From positions 1 to 23,628 of the forward strand of contig JAFAUA010000017.1 in NCBI GenBank assembly GCA_019243595.1: 23,628 nucleotides of DNA, read 5' to 3'. The translations under genes and the position numbers were made by a program. Under the pieces are notes generated by a model. It searched no databases and was not told the DNA's origin. It saw only the letters and a list, made by a program, of their open reading frames with translations. This stretch comes from Acidimicrobiia bacterium (GTDB taxonomy: Bacteria > Actinomycetota > Acidimicrobiia > Acidimicrobiales > AC-14). This document shows, piece by piece, positions 13,610-21,460 of the stretch; positions within the stretch are counted from its first letter, which is position 1; each line of letters begins with the position of its first letter.

Positions 13610-15660
13610 GGCGGCGTCGAAATATTGCGCTCGTCGCGGTTCTCGCGGCGCTTGTCTGCTCGGCCCTTGTTCTTGGGCTCGAGTGGGCGTACTGGCGCGA
13701 CGCGGAAAGTGCGAGCGCTCGCTTCCGCCGTGGCACCGAACAGGTGGCGGCGACGATCGGCCGGGGGCTCGGGGCGCCCATCTATCTCGGACGCGTGACC
13801 GGGCTGCTCGACGGCGCCGTGGCCGACGACAGCGCCTCACTCGCGCGGGTGGCGGGCCCACTCCCGAGCAACGGCGTCGTTGGCACCATCGCCTTGGCGA
13901 AGGTCGACGGCACTCGCGTTGTCGTCACGGCCGAGGTGCCCGCGGCGTCACCGGCGCTGGCCGTCGGCACCGACCTGGCGGCCATGCCCGCAAACCGTGT
14001 GGCGTTCGACCTGGCGCGAGACGACGGGACGCCAAGCCTCGCTGACGCGCAGCGCAGTGCCACGGGCGAAACGTCCGCGCTCATCGCCTATCCGCAATAC
14101 GGCTCGCCGTCGATTCCGGCGACGACCGAGGATCGCCGCGGGAAGGTTCAGGGCTACCTCGTCGCCCTGGTGACCCCACGCCCTGTCGTAGAGCTTTCGT
14201 TGACCGGTGAGGCGCTGAAGACCACCGGAATAACCATCACCGACGGCCCCCAGCAGCTCTACGCTTCGCCCGCAGCAATGGCGTCGAGTGCGCGCCGTTC
14301 TCTCGTGCAGCGCTCGGTCCCACTCGCCAACCACACATGGACGGTGACGGCGTGGGCCGGTCCCGGCGCCGTCCCCAGCCATCCGCCGTGGTGGGCGATC
14401 GTGCTCGCAGTCCTCGCCTTCCTGGCGAGCGGCGTCGGTCTGACTGCGATCCTCCGGTCCGCCAGCCGGGAGTCCCGCGCCCGTGAGCAGGAGCGGGCCG
14501 AAGAGGTGCGCCTGATCGCAGACGCCGGGCCCCTCCTGCAGCAGAGCCTTGACCTCGGAGAGCTGCTGCCCGATTTTGCCGTGCAGCTCGCGGCCCAGTT
14601 CGAGCTCGATCGCCTCGGGGTGGCGGTGGCCAATGACGACGGTGAGCTGGTCGACACGTTCTCGATCGGTCCCGCGCCGGGTCCCCGTCGCCTCGTGCGC
14701 CAGGTCGGCCCGACGACCGACGAGGTCGAGCCCGGCGACGACTTCGTGATCCCCCTGCAGCGCACCGGGCGCACCGTCGGCGCCCTCCGCGCCCGCTCGC
14801 GCCGGTTGCTCGAGCGCCCGCAGCTCGCCTCACTCCGGGCCGTCTCCGACCTGCTCGCGGCCGCCCTCGGCAACGCCCAGCTCTACCAGCGGGAGCAGGA
14901 GACGGTGCGACGGCTGCGCGACCTCGACCGTATGAAGCTGAGCTTCCTCAGCACCGTGTCCCACGAGCTGCGGACCGCCGTGGCGGCGATCGAGGGCTTC
15001 GGTTCGCTACTCGTCGAACACTGGCCCACGCTCGCCGACGAACAGCGGCGTGAGTTCATCGACCGCATCGCCCGCAATGCCGGCTCGCTGAAACGGCTGG
15101 TCGACGACCTCCTCGACTTCGCCCGCCTCGAGCGCCACGCCCTCACGGTGTCGCCACGCCTCGTGTCGCTCAGCGACATGGTGCGCCAGACCGTCGAGCA
15201 GTTCGCGAGTCTCCTCGAGCAGCATCACCTGGCTCTCAACATCAAGCCCGACGTCATCGCCTTCACCGACCCCGACGCCGTCGAACGCATCCTCGGCAAC
15301 TTCCTCTCCAACGCGGCCAAGTACGCGCCACCCGACACGGCGATCACCGTGACCGTCGAACCCTCCGGCTCGCGTGCATTGCTCGCCGTTTCCGACCAGG
15401 GCCCGGGGATCCCGGCCGAAGAGCGCACCCGGATCTTCACCCGCTTCTACCGGTCCGAGACCGAGGCGACCCACCGCACGCGCGGTGCGGGCATCGGCCT
15501 TGCAATCGTCAAAGAGTTCGCGGACCGCTTGAATGCGTCGGTTGCCGTCGATACGGCCGAAGGTGGTGGCGCTCGATTCGTCGCTCTCTTCCCGACGGAG
15601 CCCGGGATGCTCGCCGAGACAGAAATGTCGGGACGAGCGGTACCGGACCTGGTGGAATAG
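13543..15660 (+). CDS. Membrane sensor histidine kinase with GAF domain
   Basis: 705 residues if it starts at GTG 13543; the start is uncertain because no ATG precedes the first helix (CTG at 13585 is another choice). Helix 1 is about 27-46, an extracytoplasmic sensor region follows to about 280, helix 2 is about 283-305. A GAF domain spans about 324-450, then HisKA with STVSHELRT (His474), then HATPase_c with N box NFLSNAAKYAP (from about 586), G1 DQGPGIP, F box IFTRFYRS and G2 RGAGIGLAIV. All catalytic boxes are intact. It would overlap the receiver gene by 67 bp, which implies coupled translation, and the second kinase begins 5 nt after its TAG. Ligand unknown. Confidence 0.85.
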   Translation: MHVKARDIASSRGPLEVRSRAIGRRRNIALVAVLAALVCSALVLGLEWAYWRDAESASARFRRGTEQVAATIGRGLGAPIYLGRVTGLLDGAVADDSASLARVAGPLPSNGVVGTIALAKVDGTRVVVTAEVPAASPALAVGTDLAAMPANRVAFDLARDDGTPSLADAQRSATGETSALIAYPQYGSPSIPATTEDRRGKVQGYLVALVTPRPVVELSLTGEALKTTGITITDGPQQLYASPAAMASSARRSLVQRSVPLANHTWTVTAWAGPGAVPSHPPWWAIVLAVLAFLASGVGLTAILRSASRESRAREQERAEEVRLIADAGPLLQQSLDLGELLPDFAVQLAAQFELDRLGVAVANDDGELVDTFSIGPAPGPRRLVRQVGPTTDEVEPGDDFVIPLQRTGRTVGALRARSRRLLERPQLASLRAVSDLLAAALGNAQLYQREQETVRRLRDLDRMKLSFLSTVSHELRTAVAAIEGFGSLLVEHWPTLADEQRREFIDRIARNAGSLKRLVDDLLDFARLERHALTVSPRLVSLSDMVRQTVEQFASLLEQHHLALNIKPDVIAFTDPDAVERILGNFLSNAAKYAPPDTAITVTVEPSGSRALLAVSDQGPGIPAEERTRIFTRFYRSETEATHRTRGAGIGLAIVKEFADRLNASVAVDTAEGGGARFVALFPTEPGMLAETEMSGRAVPDLVE

Positions 15661-15665
15661 AGGCG

Positions 15666-17315
15666 ATGGCCACTCGCACGCGCGATCGCTGGCTGGCGCT
15701 GGGCGGCTTGCTGTTTGTGCTCGCGCTTGCGGGTCTCATCGTCGGCACCGTGCTCGAGGCGCAGCACAACGGCCGCAATGCACTCGAGCGCCAGCAGCTG
15801 TCTCAGGTCAACCAGTTGGCCGGTGAGTTCAACTCCGCCGTGCAGCAGGCGTTCGCCGGGAACACCGCGGTGAATGCGCCGCCGCCGTGGAACCTCACGC
15901 CGAACGACCCCGCCGACCTCAAGCGCCTGCAGCTGCTGCAGCCGCCGACGGCGCGCTCCGGTGCCGTGCTCGTCGACCGCAGCGGCGTCATCGTCAACGG
16001 CGTGCTGCTCGAGCGGGCCAAGGTCGGTGACCAGCTCCAGCGTCCCGAGCTCGACCGTGTGCTCGGGCCCGACCCCAAGCCCGCGGCGCTTCCCGTCGCC
16101 CCGGGCGTCACCACCTCGGTACCGACAACTGGGTTCGCCTTCCCGCTCAAGAACGCAGCCGGCCAGCCGATCGGCGCTTACATCAGTGAGACCGACGTCT
16201 CGCCCGACTCCGCGTTCAGCACCATCCTCAAGGAGCTGCGCAGCGGGAAGACCGGCCAGTACATCTTCGTCGACGACCGCGGGCTCGTCGCCGGGTCCAG
16301 CGATCCGGCCCTGGACGGCAAGTCGGTGCAGCCGCTCGGCTTGACCGCCAACGAGAAGCCCGGCTTCCGCCACCTGGGCTCGCACATCATCGCCGTCGGC
16401 AACCTCCCCGTCATCCGGTGGACGGTCATCTTCCGGCAGACGACATCCGAGTTCGAGGGTGGGCTCACCGGGCCGCTCCGCTCGGCGCTGCTGTTGCTGG
16501 CGGTCGCCGCCGTGCTGGGTGGCGGCCTCCTGTTCTTCTTCCTCGTGCGCCGCCTGCGCGCCGCCCGTGAGGAGCAGCGCCGCCTGGCCGAGATCAACGC
16601 CGTGCGCGAGGAGTTCATGAGCATCGTGTCCCACGAGCTGCGCACGCCGGTCACCGGGTTGCTCGGATTCCTACAGACCACGCTCGACCACTGGGATCAG
16701 ATGTCCGACGACGACCGCCGCGCTGCGCTGAACCGGGCGTCCACCAACGCCCGGCGACTGCACGCGCTGACCCGCGATGTCCTCGATACTGCGAGCATCG
16801 AGTCGGGTGAGCTGTCCTACGTCTTCGAGGTCGTCGACATCAACGCCGAGGTCGCCTCGGCGGCCACGGCCGCCCAGGACCTGCAGCCGACCCGTCCGAT
16901 CTCGGTATCGACTCCCGACGGGAACGCCTGGGTGCGCGCCGACCCCGAACGCGTCCAGCAGGTGCTCACCAACCTGCTCGACAACGCGGCGAAGAACTCG
17001 GCGCCCGAGACGCCGATCGACATAAGCGTCGAGGCGAGCGGACAGGAGGTTCTGGTGGCCGTGACGGACCGCGGCGCCGGCATCCCCTCCGACGAGCTCT
17101 CTCGTGTCTTCGACAAGTTCGTACGGGGCCGCGCCACCGACACGCGGGGCACCGGCCTCGGTCTCTACATCTGCAGGCGGATCATCGACGCGCACGGCGG
17201 CCGCATCTGGGCGACGAGCGAGCCGGGTGGCACCACGCTGACGTTCTCGTTGCCGCTGGTACAGGCACCCACCGAGCCGCCGTCGACGGCCGAGACCGTC
17301 GGCTCACCTTCCTAG
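15666..17315 (+). CDS. Membrane sensor histidine kinase
   Basis: 549 residues from ATG with AGAGG just upstream. Helix 1 is about 10-30, an extracytoplasmic domain of Cache/PDC type appearance covers about 35-265 (SGAVLVDRSGVIVNG and QYIFVDDRGLVAGSS look like paired PAS-fold strands), helix 2 is about 272-294. HisKA carries IVSHELRTP (His323), and HATPase_c has NLLDNAAKNSAP, DRGAGIP, VFDKFVRG and GTGLGLYI. It follows the GAF kinase by 5 nt, so two kinases and one stand-alone receiver are in one operon. Its TAG is also part of the -10 element of the next gene. Signal unknown. Confidence 0.9.
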   Translation: MATRTRDRWLALGGLLFVLALAGLIVGTVLEAQHNGRNALERQQLSQVNQLAGEFNSAVQQAFAGNTAVNAPPPWNLTPNDPADLKRLQLLQPPTARSGAVLVDRSGVIVNGVLLERAKVGDQLQRPELDRVLGPDPKPAALPVAPGVTTSVPTTGFAFPLKNAAGQPIGAYISETDVSPDSAFSTILKELRSGKTGQYIFVDDRGLVAGSSDPALDGKSVQPLGLTANEKPGFRHLGSHIIAVGNLPVIRWTVIFRQTTSEFEGGLTGPLRSALLLLAVAAVLGGGLLFFFLVRRLRAAREEQRRLAEINAVREEFMSIVSHELRTPVTGLLGFLQTTLDHWDQMSDDDRRAALNRASTNARRLHALTRDVLDTASIESGELSYVFEVVDINAEVASAATAAQDLQPTRPISVSTPDGNAWVRADPERVQQVLTNLLDNAAKNSAPETPIDISVEASGQEVLVAVTDRGAGIPSDELSRVFDKFVRGRATDTRGTGLGLYICRRIIDAHGGRIWATSEPGGTTLTFSLPLVQAPTEPPSTAETVGSPS

Positions 17316-17318
17316 CCT
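17313..17318 (+). promoter_or_regulatory. -10 element, leaderless promoter of Cys-cluster gene
   Basis: TAGCCT, whose first three bases are the stop codon of the preceding kinase, stands 7 nt before GTG 17326, with no ribosome site. This matches the other leaderless starts in the window. Confidence 0.45.
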
Positions 17319-17325
17319 CGGCGCT

Positions 17326-17979
17326 GTGGGTGACGTGAGCGATCTTGATCTTGCCGCGGGCGAGTTCTCAGCCTGGCTCGCCGATATGCGCGCCGCCATC
17401 CGGTCGGGTGGCGCCATGGACGTGCCCTGTGGAACGTGCACCGCCTGCTGTACGGGTTCGCAGTTCGTGCACGTCGGCCCCGACGAGACCGACGCTCTCG
17501 CCGACATCCCCGCCGAGCTGTTGTTCCCCGCCCCCGGCCTGCCCGACGGCCACGTCGTGCTCGGCTACGACGACCGTGGCCACTGCCCGATGCTCGTCGA
17601 CGGCCGCTGCTCGATCTACGACCACCGCCCACGCACCTGTCGCACCTACGACTGCCGGGTCCTGGTCGCCGCCGGCTTCGCCGACGACGAGGACGTGCCC
17701 GTCGAGATCAGCCGTCGCGCCACCCGCTGGCGCTTCGATCACAGGGGAGAGTCCGCTCGTATGGAGCAGGCCGCGGTCGAGCGCGCGGCCACCTTTCTCG
17801 CCGACCACCCCGAGGCTCTGCCGCCCGAGGCCGGTCGCCCCAGCCTGACCCGTCTCGCCGCGCTCGCGATCGAGGTCGCCGACTTGTTCGTCGACGCCCA
17901 ACCAGACGTCGTCGGCGTCCGCGCCGCCCTTTCGGCGGCGCTCGCTCAGATGCGAGACTCCTCGGCGTGGAGACGATGA
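17326..17979 (+). CDS. YkgJ-family cysteine-cluster protein
   Basis: 217 residues. CGTCTACC (Cys35, 38, 41, 42) is the CxxCxxCC signature of the YkgJ zinc- or iron-binding family, followed by Cys87 (GHCPML), Cys95 (GRCSIY), Cys105 and Cys110 (RTCRTYDC), enough for a metal cluster. The C-terminal half is helical and lacks signature. Biochemical role of the family is poorly known. GTG at 17326 is chosen for the -10 placed 7 nt upstream. The cupin gene starts within its stop (ATGA), so they are translationally coupled. Confidence 0.85.
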   Translation: MGDVSDLDLAAGEFSAWLADMRAAIRSGGAMDVPCGTCTACCTGSQFVHVGPDETDALADIPAELLFPAPGLPDGHVVLGYDDRGHCPMLVDGRCSIYDHRPRTCRTYDCRVLVAAGFADDEDVPVEISRRATRWRFDHRGESARMEQAAVERAATFLADHPEALPPEAGRPSLTRLAALAIEVADLFVDAQPDVVGVRAALSAALAQMRDSSAWRR

Positions 17980-18350
17980 GTTACGTGCGGATTGAAGAAG
18001 ACGGTGCCGGGGGCTCACGATCCGTCGACGTTGAAGTGGCCGTTGACGAGCGCCTGTTTGCAGCGGGTGTGCCGCCACTCCTGGTTTCAGTGCCATGCGC
18101 AGCGACCGCAGCGACGTTCGTCGAGTTTCCGAGCAGTGTCAGGGACACGGACCCTCATCCGACGCCGCGTCGCCAGTTCGCCGTCATTCTGGGTGGCGTC
18201 GCCGAGACCCGGACGACTGACGGAGCAGTCCGTCGGCACGAGGCGGGGTCGGTCGTCCTTCTCCAGGACACCAAAGGCGCTGGGCATGTCACAACGGTCC
18301 TCGAACCACCGTTTCGAATCATGTTCGTGGCCCTCACGGACAACGATTAG
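17976..18350 (+). CDS. Small cupin-domain protein
   Basis: 124 residues forming a single cupin barrel: HPTPRRQFAVILGGVAET (60-78) is the first conserved strand pair and HEAGSVVLLQDTKGAGHVTTV (split at 88-108) the second. His61, His88 and His104 are possible metal ligands, though the full HxH-E-H set is not present. Such proteins may be small dioxygenase-like enzymes or sugar/ligand sensors; no reaction can be named. Its ATG overlaps the YkgJ gene stop. Codon third positions look somewhat less GC-biased than in the neighbours, by eye only. Confidence 0.72.
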   Translation: MSYVRIEEDGAGGSRSVDVEVAVDERLFAAGVPPLLVSVPCAATAATFVEFPSSVRDTDPHPTPRRQFAVILGGVAETRTTDGAVRRHEAGSVVLLQDTKGAGHVTTVLEPPFRIMFVALTDND

Positions 18351-18358
18351 GAAGCGGT

Positions 18359-18670
18359 GTGGACGACCGACCCGTACTCACCGTCTTTCGTTCCCGCCTG
18401 CGCGAGGACAATGTCGACGAGTACCGGCGAACCGCCAAACGCATGGAGGAGCTGGCCCGGGCGATGCCGGGGCTGCTGGAGTTCAAGACATTCACGGCCG
18501 AGGACGGAGAGCGGGTGTCGGTCATCATCTTCGACACGCCCGAGCACCACGCCGCGTGGCGGACTCATCCTGAGCACCGGGAGGCGCAGCGTCAGGGACG
18601 GGACAGCTTCTACGCCGCCTACGACATCACCGTGGCACCGGTCGACCACCGGCGCACCTGGCCGGACTGA
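18359..18670 (+). CDS. Antibiotic biosynthesis monooxygenase (ABM)-domain protein
   Basis: 103 residues from GTG at 18359, 8 nt after the cupin stop. The pattern VLTVFRSRLREDNVDEYRRT, AMPGLLEFKTFTAEDGERVSV and HHAAWRTHPEHREAQRQGRD is the dimeric ferredoxin-like ABM fold, seen in haem-degrading enzymes, quinone-forming monooxygenases and stress proteins. The family has no strict catalytic signature, so function stays open. It closes a three-gene cluster (Cys-cluster protein, cupin, ABM) that looks like a small redox or metal-linked unit (inference). It ends 3 nt from the convergent receiver gene. Confidence 0.78.
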   Translation: MDDRPVLTVFRSRLREDNVDEYRRTAKRMEELARAMPGLLEFKTFTAEDGERVSVIIFDTPEHHAAWRTHPEHREAQRQGRDSFYAAYDITVAPVDHRRTWPD

Positions 18671-18673
18671 GAC

Positions 18674-19027
18674 CTACGTCGACTCGTCGACCAGCGCTCG
18701 CCGCAGGGCGCGCAGGTTGCCCTTCTCGATGAGGATGGCGCCGGCCTTGCGGGCGCCGCGGGCGACGTCGGCGTTGATGTAGTTGGTGAAGACGATCACC
18801 CGGATCTCGGGCAGCTCGTCCCGGACGCGACCCGCGGTCTCGACGCCGTTCATTCCGGGCGGCATCCGGAAGTCGGTGACGAGCGCGTCGGGCTTCAGCT
18901 CGCGGCACAACTCGAGCGCCCGCTCGCCACCCGATGCCGTACCGACGATGTCATGACCCTCGAACTTGAAGTCGGTAACGAGCAGGGCGAGCGCCTCGCT
19001 GTCGTTGTCGGCTACGACCAGGCGCAT
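18674..19027 (-). CDS. Receiver-only response regulator
   Basis: 117 residues, one receiver domain. Asp8 and Asp10 (VVADND) form the acid pocket, Asp52 (LVTDFRMPPG) is the phosphate acceptor, Thr81 (VFTNY) and Lys102 (IEKGN) complete the switch. MRLVVADND is chosen as start since the open frame upstream only shadows the PAS gene. No output domain follows. It starts 13 nt after the stop of the PAS protein gene and is its obvious partner. Confidence 0.87.
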   Translation of the reverse strand: MRLVVADNDSEALALLVTDFKFEGHDIVGTASGGERALELCRELKPDALVTDFRMPPGMNGVETAGRVRDELPEIRVIVFTNYINADVARGARKAGAILIEKGNLRALRRALVDEST

Positions 19028-19040
19028 GAGCCGACCGACC

Positions 19041-20069
19041 TCAGCCGTTCTCGGCGCTGCGCCGGCGGAGATCGCCGGGCGAGATGTCGCCGGCGGCATC
19101 GCCAAGGAGGTCGGTGACGAACTGGCGAGCCGCCGCCAGCGTCGTGGCCACGGCCTCCCTCGCCTTGTCGTAGGCCTCCAGGTTCAACGCCAGATCGGCC
19201 ACGGCCAGGCCCTGGATGATGTCGTCGTTGACCTCGAGGGCGTGACGCTGACGCAGGGCGAGGGTCTCCAGCTGGGCGCGGGCGTCGAGCGCCTCCCGCT
19301 GGTCGGTGACGTCCTGGGCGGTGCCCTGCAGCTTCGCGACGCGGCCGGTCTCGTCGCGGATCACCCGCCCCCTTGCTTGCACCCACCGAACCCCGCCGTC
19401 AGGGAGGCGCACCTGGTGCTCGAACGCATACGGGTCCCCTCGCTCGACCGCTTTGCGAACGAGCTCGTCGGCGATGATGCGATCCTCGGCACCCAGACGC
19501 GCGAGGTACGCCTCGTAGGTCGGCACGAACTCGAGGGGATCCAGGCCGAAGATGCGGAACAGCTCCTCCGACCACGTCATGCGGTCGGCAGCGATGTCCC
19601 ATTCCCAGCTGCCGAGGCGGGCGAGTCGCTGGGTTTCGGCCAGCAGACGCTCGTGCTCGAGCAGGGCCTGGGTGACCTTTTGCTGTTCGGTGACGTCACG
19701 GGTGACCTTGGCAAATCCGCGCAGCGTGCCGTCCTGATCGCGCAGAGCCGTGATGACGACCGCGGCCCAGAACTTCGAGCCGTCCTTGCGGACCCGCCAG
19801 CCCTCGGCCTCGATCCGTCCGAGCCTCTCGGCCTCGATCAGCTCGGCCTCACAGATGCCGGTGGCCGCGTCGTCCGGGAGGTAGAAGACCGAGAAGTGCT
19901 TTCCGATGATCTCGGAAGCCTGATAGCCCTTGATGCGCTCCGCGCCGAGATTCCACGTCACTACATGGCCCGTGGTGTCGAGCATGAAGATGGCGTAGTC
20001 CCGAACGCTCTCGACCAGCAACCGGAACCCGTCGTTGCTTTGCAGGTCGTTGGTGTGGGCGTCGGCCAC
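19041..20069 (-). CDS. Dual-PAS sensor protein with DHp-like helix but no ATPase domain
   Basis: 342 residues from GTG at 20069. PAS 1 covers about 14-128 (DYAIFMLDTTGHVVTWN, ERIKGYQASEIIGKHFS, GFAKVTRDVTEQQ) and PAS 2 about 147-257 (LGSWEWDIAADRMTWSEEL, GRVAKLQGTAQDVTDQ). The last 80 residues are helical, with LRQRHALEVNDDIIQGLAV (about 272-290) holding His276, like the phospho-accepting helix of histidine kinases. The protein stops 66 residues later with no N, G1 or G2 box, so it cannot bind ATP as a kinase by itself. No membrane helix is seen. A TACCTT hexamer 7 nt before GTG 20069 supports a leaderless start. It may take phosphate from another kinase or from its receiver partner downstream. 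Confidence 0.8.
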   Translation of the reverse strand: MADAHTNDLQSNDGFRLLVESVRDYAIFMLDTTGHVVTWNLGAERIKGYQASEIIGKHFSVFYLPDDAATGICEAELIEAERLGRIEAEGWRVRKDGSKFWAAVVITALRDQDGTLRGFAKVTRDVTEQQKVTQALLEHERLLAETQRLARLGSWEWDIAADRMTWSEELFRIFGLDPLEFVPTYEAYLARLGAEDRIIADELVRKAVERGDPYAFEHQVRLPDGGVRWVQARGRVIRDETGRVAKLQGTAQDVTDQREALDARAQLETLALRQRHALEVNDDIIQGLAVADLALNLEAYDKAREAVATTLAAARQFVTDLLGDAAGDISPGDLRRRSAENG

Positions 20070-20076
20070 TGCGGTG

Positions 20077-20082
20077 AAGGTA
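20077..20082 (-). promoter_or_regulatory. -10 element, leaderless promoter of PAS protein gene
   Basis: TACCTT on the minus strand, exactly 7 nt before GTG 20069, without any ribosome site. The divergent promoter for the importer lies about 95 bp away. Confidence 0.5.
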
Positions 20083-20167
20083 CCCGCTTCTTCTCGACAT
20101 GATGCCGGAGACCGTGCGTTTTCGGGCCCATCGGCGATATGGGACCTTGCCGCGCAGGCCGCGAACC

Positions 20168-20183
20168 CTGACGGTACAGTCAG
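20168..20183. promoter_or_regulatory. Operator-like CTGAC-N6-GTCAG over importer promoter
   Basis: CTGACGGTACAGTCAG has 5-bp perfect arms with 6-nt spacing. TACAGT (20175-20180) inside it is a -10 candidate for the binding-protein gene, and AGGGGG at 20190-20195 is 8 nt before GTG 20204. Half-sites and spacing equal the core of the element at 2243-2258, so one TetR-like regulator may bind both. Confidence 0.55.
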
Positions 20184-20203
20184 TTCGACAGGGGGTTGTG
20201 GGA

Positions 20204-21442
20204 GTGAAGAGCAAACTCTTGGCCCTCGCCTGTGCGATGGCCATCGCCGGCGTTGCGTGCGGCAACGCATCCTCGGGCAACGGTGGTGGCGGGTCGGTGC
20301 AGACCGCAGGCGTCAGCGCCACCGAGATCGACGTCGGCGGCATGGCCGCCATCACCGGGCCGCTCGGCGACCAGTACGCACCGATCTTCGACGGCGTCCA
20401 GGCCTACTTCGACATGGTCAACGAGCAGGGCGGCGTCAACGGACGCAAGATCAAGCTGACCGCCAAGCTCGACGACGCCACCGATCCGACGCGCGACGCG
20501 TCACAGGCGCGCGCCCTGGTCGAGCAGCACCACGTGTTCGCCGTGATCCCCGTGGCCGCTCCTGTCTTCGCGGGCGGGAAGTACCTGGGCGACCACAACA
20601 TCCCGACGTTCGGTTGGCACATCAATCCTGAGTGGTCGCCGGGGCCGAGCATGTTCGGGCAGGACGGCTCGTTCATCGACTTCACCGGCGTAGGCACCTT
20701 CTACGGCTATCTGGCCCACCAGATCGGCGCCAAGAAGGTGGCGATCTTCGCCTACAACGTCAGCCAGTCACGCGACTGCGCAACGGGCGCCGAGAAGTCG
20801 TTCCGCCAGTACGGGTTCGATGTCGCCTTCAACGACTCGAGCCTCGCCTTCGGCACCACCAGCCTCGACGCCGACGTCCAGCGCGTGAAGGACGCAGGCG
20901 TCGACTTCGTCACCACGTGCATGGACGTCACCGGCAACACACTGCTCTCCAAGACCCTGCGCCGTGCCGGTCTCACCAAGGTTCGCCAATTCTGGCCCAC
21001 CGGCTACGACGCCCAGGCCCTGGCCCAGTTCCCCGACCTGTACGAAGGGGTGTACTTCCGCTCCGGTTTCGTGCCCTTCGAGGAGGCCAGCCAAAGCCCG
21101 GGCATGACGCAGTTCATCAACGAGATGAGGAAGCGCAAGCCCAATACCAAGCTCAGCGACGTCGTGGTGGCGGGCTGGATCAATGCCGACATGTTCGTCA
21201 CTGGCCTGAGAGCAGCGGGCAGGGATCTGACGCGCAAGAAGCTCATCGACGCCATCAACTCCCTTACCGACTACACGGCCAACCAGCTCGAGGGGCCGGT
21301 GAACTGGCAGGTCCAGCACACCGGCAACAACGCCACCGACTGTGACGCCTACCTGCAGGTGCAGCACGGCCAGTTCACGCCGATCTACAAGCAGCCGTTC
21401 GTCTGTTACCCGCACGCGTCGCCGACGATCCCGAACGTGTAA
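20204..21442 (+). CDS. ABC transporter substrate-binding lipoprotein, branched-chain amino acid type
   Basis: 412 residues from GTG 20204. [20 protein letters not shown] is a lipoprotein signal with the lipobox ending at Cys19. It is followed by a [11 protein letters not shown] linker and the Leu/Ile/Val-binding fold (Peripla_BP_6): [35 protein letters not shown] and [10 protein letters not shown] are family-typical. Ligands could be branched-chain amino acids, amides, or other carboxylates. The fused permease gene begins 18 nt after its stop and an ATP-binding subunit follows. Its promoter carries an operator-like palindrome over the -10. An open frame upstream to 20099 lacks any signal and is ignored. 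Confidence 0.88.
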   Translation: MKSKLLALACAMAIAGVACGNASSGNGGGGSVQTAGVSATEIDVGGMAAITGPLGDQYAPIFDGVQAYFDMVNEQGGVNGRKIKLTAKLDDATDPTRDASQARALVEQHHVFAVIPVAAPVFAGGKYLGDHNIPTFGWHINPEWSPGPSMFGQDGSFIDFTGVGTFYGYLAHQIGAKKVAIFAYNVSQSRDCATGAEKSFRQYGFDVAFNDSSLAFGTTSLDADVQRVKDAGVDFVTTCMDVTGNTLLSKTLRRAGLTKVRQFWPTGYDAQALAQFPDLYEGVYFRSGFVPFEEASQSPGMTQFINEMRKRKPNTKLSDVVVAGWINADMFVTGLRAAGRDLTRKKLIDAINSLTDYTANQLEGPVNWQVQHTGNNATDCDAYLQVQHGQFTPIYKQPFVCYPHASPTIPNV

Positions 21443-21460
21443 GCAGAAGTAGCCGGCTCG

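Noticed and set aside
18134..18146. GTGTC-AGG-GACAC palindrome
   Set aside because: It is inside the cupin coding sequence, has short arms, and no promoter is near.
18671..18700. Possible terminator between the ABM and receiver genes
   Set aside because: Only a GTCGAC repeat is present, inside the receiver coding region, with no T-run; no convincing intrinsic terminator was found anywhere in the window.
18966..20102. A 378-codon plus-strand frame over the PAS protein gene
   Set aside because: Antisense shadow: the opposite strand encodes two clear PAS domains, and this translation shows no family pattern.
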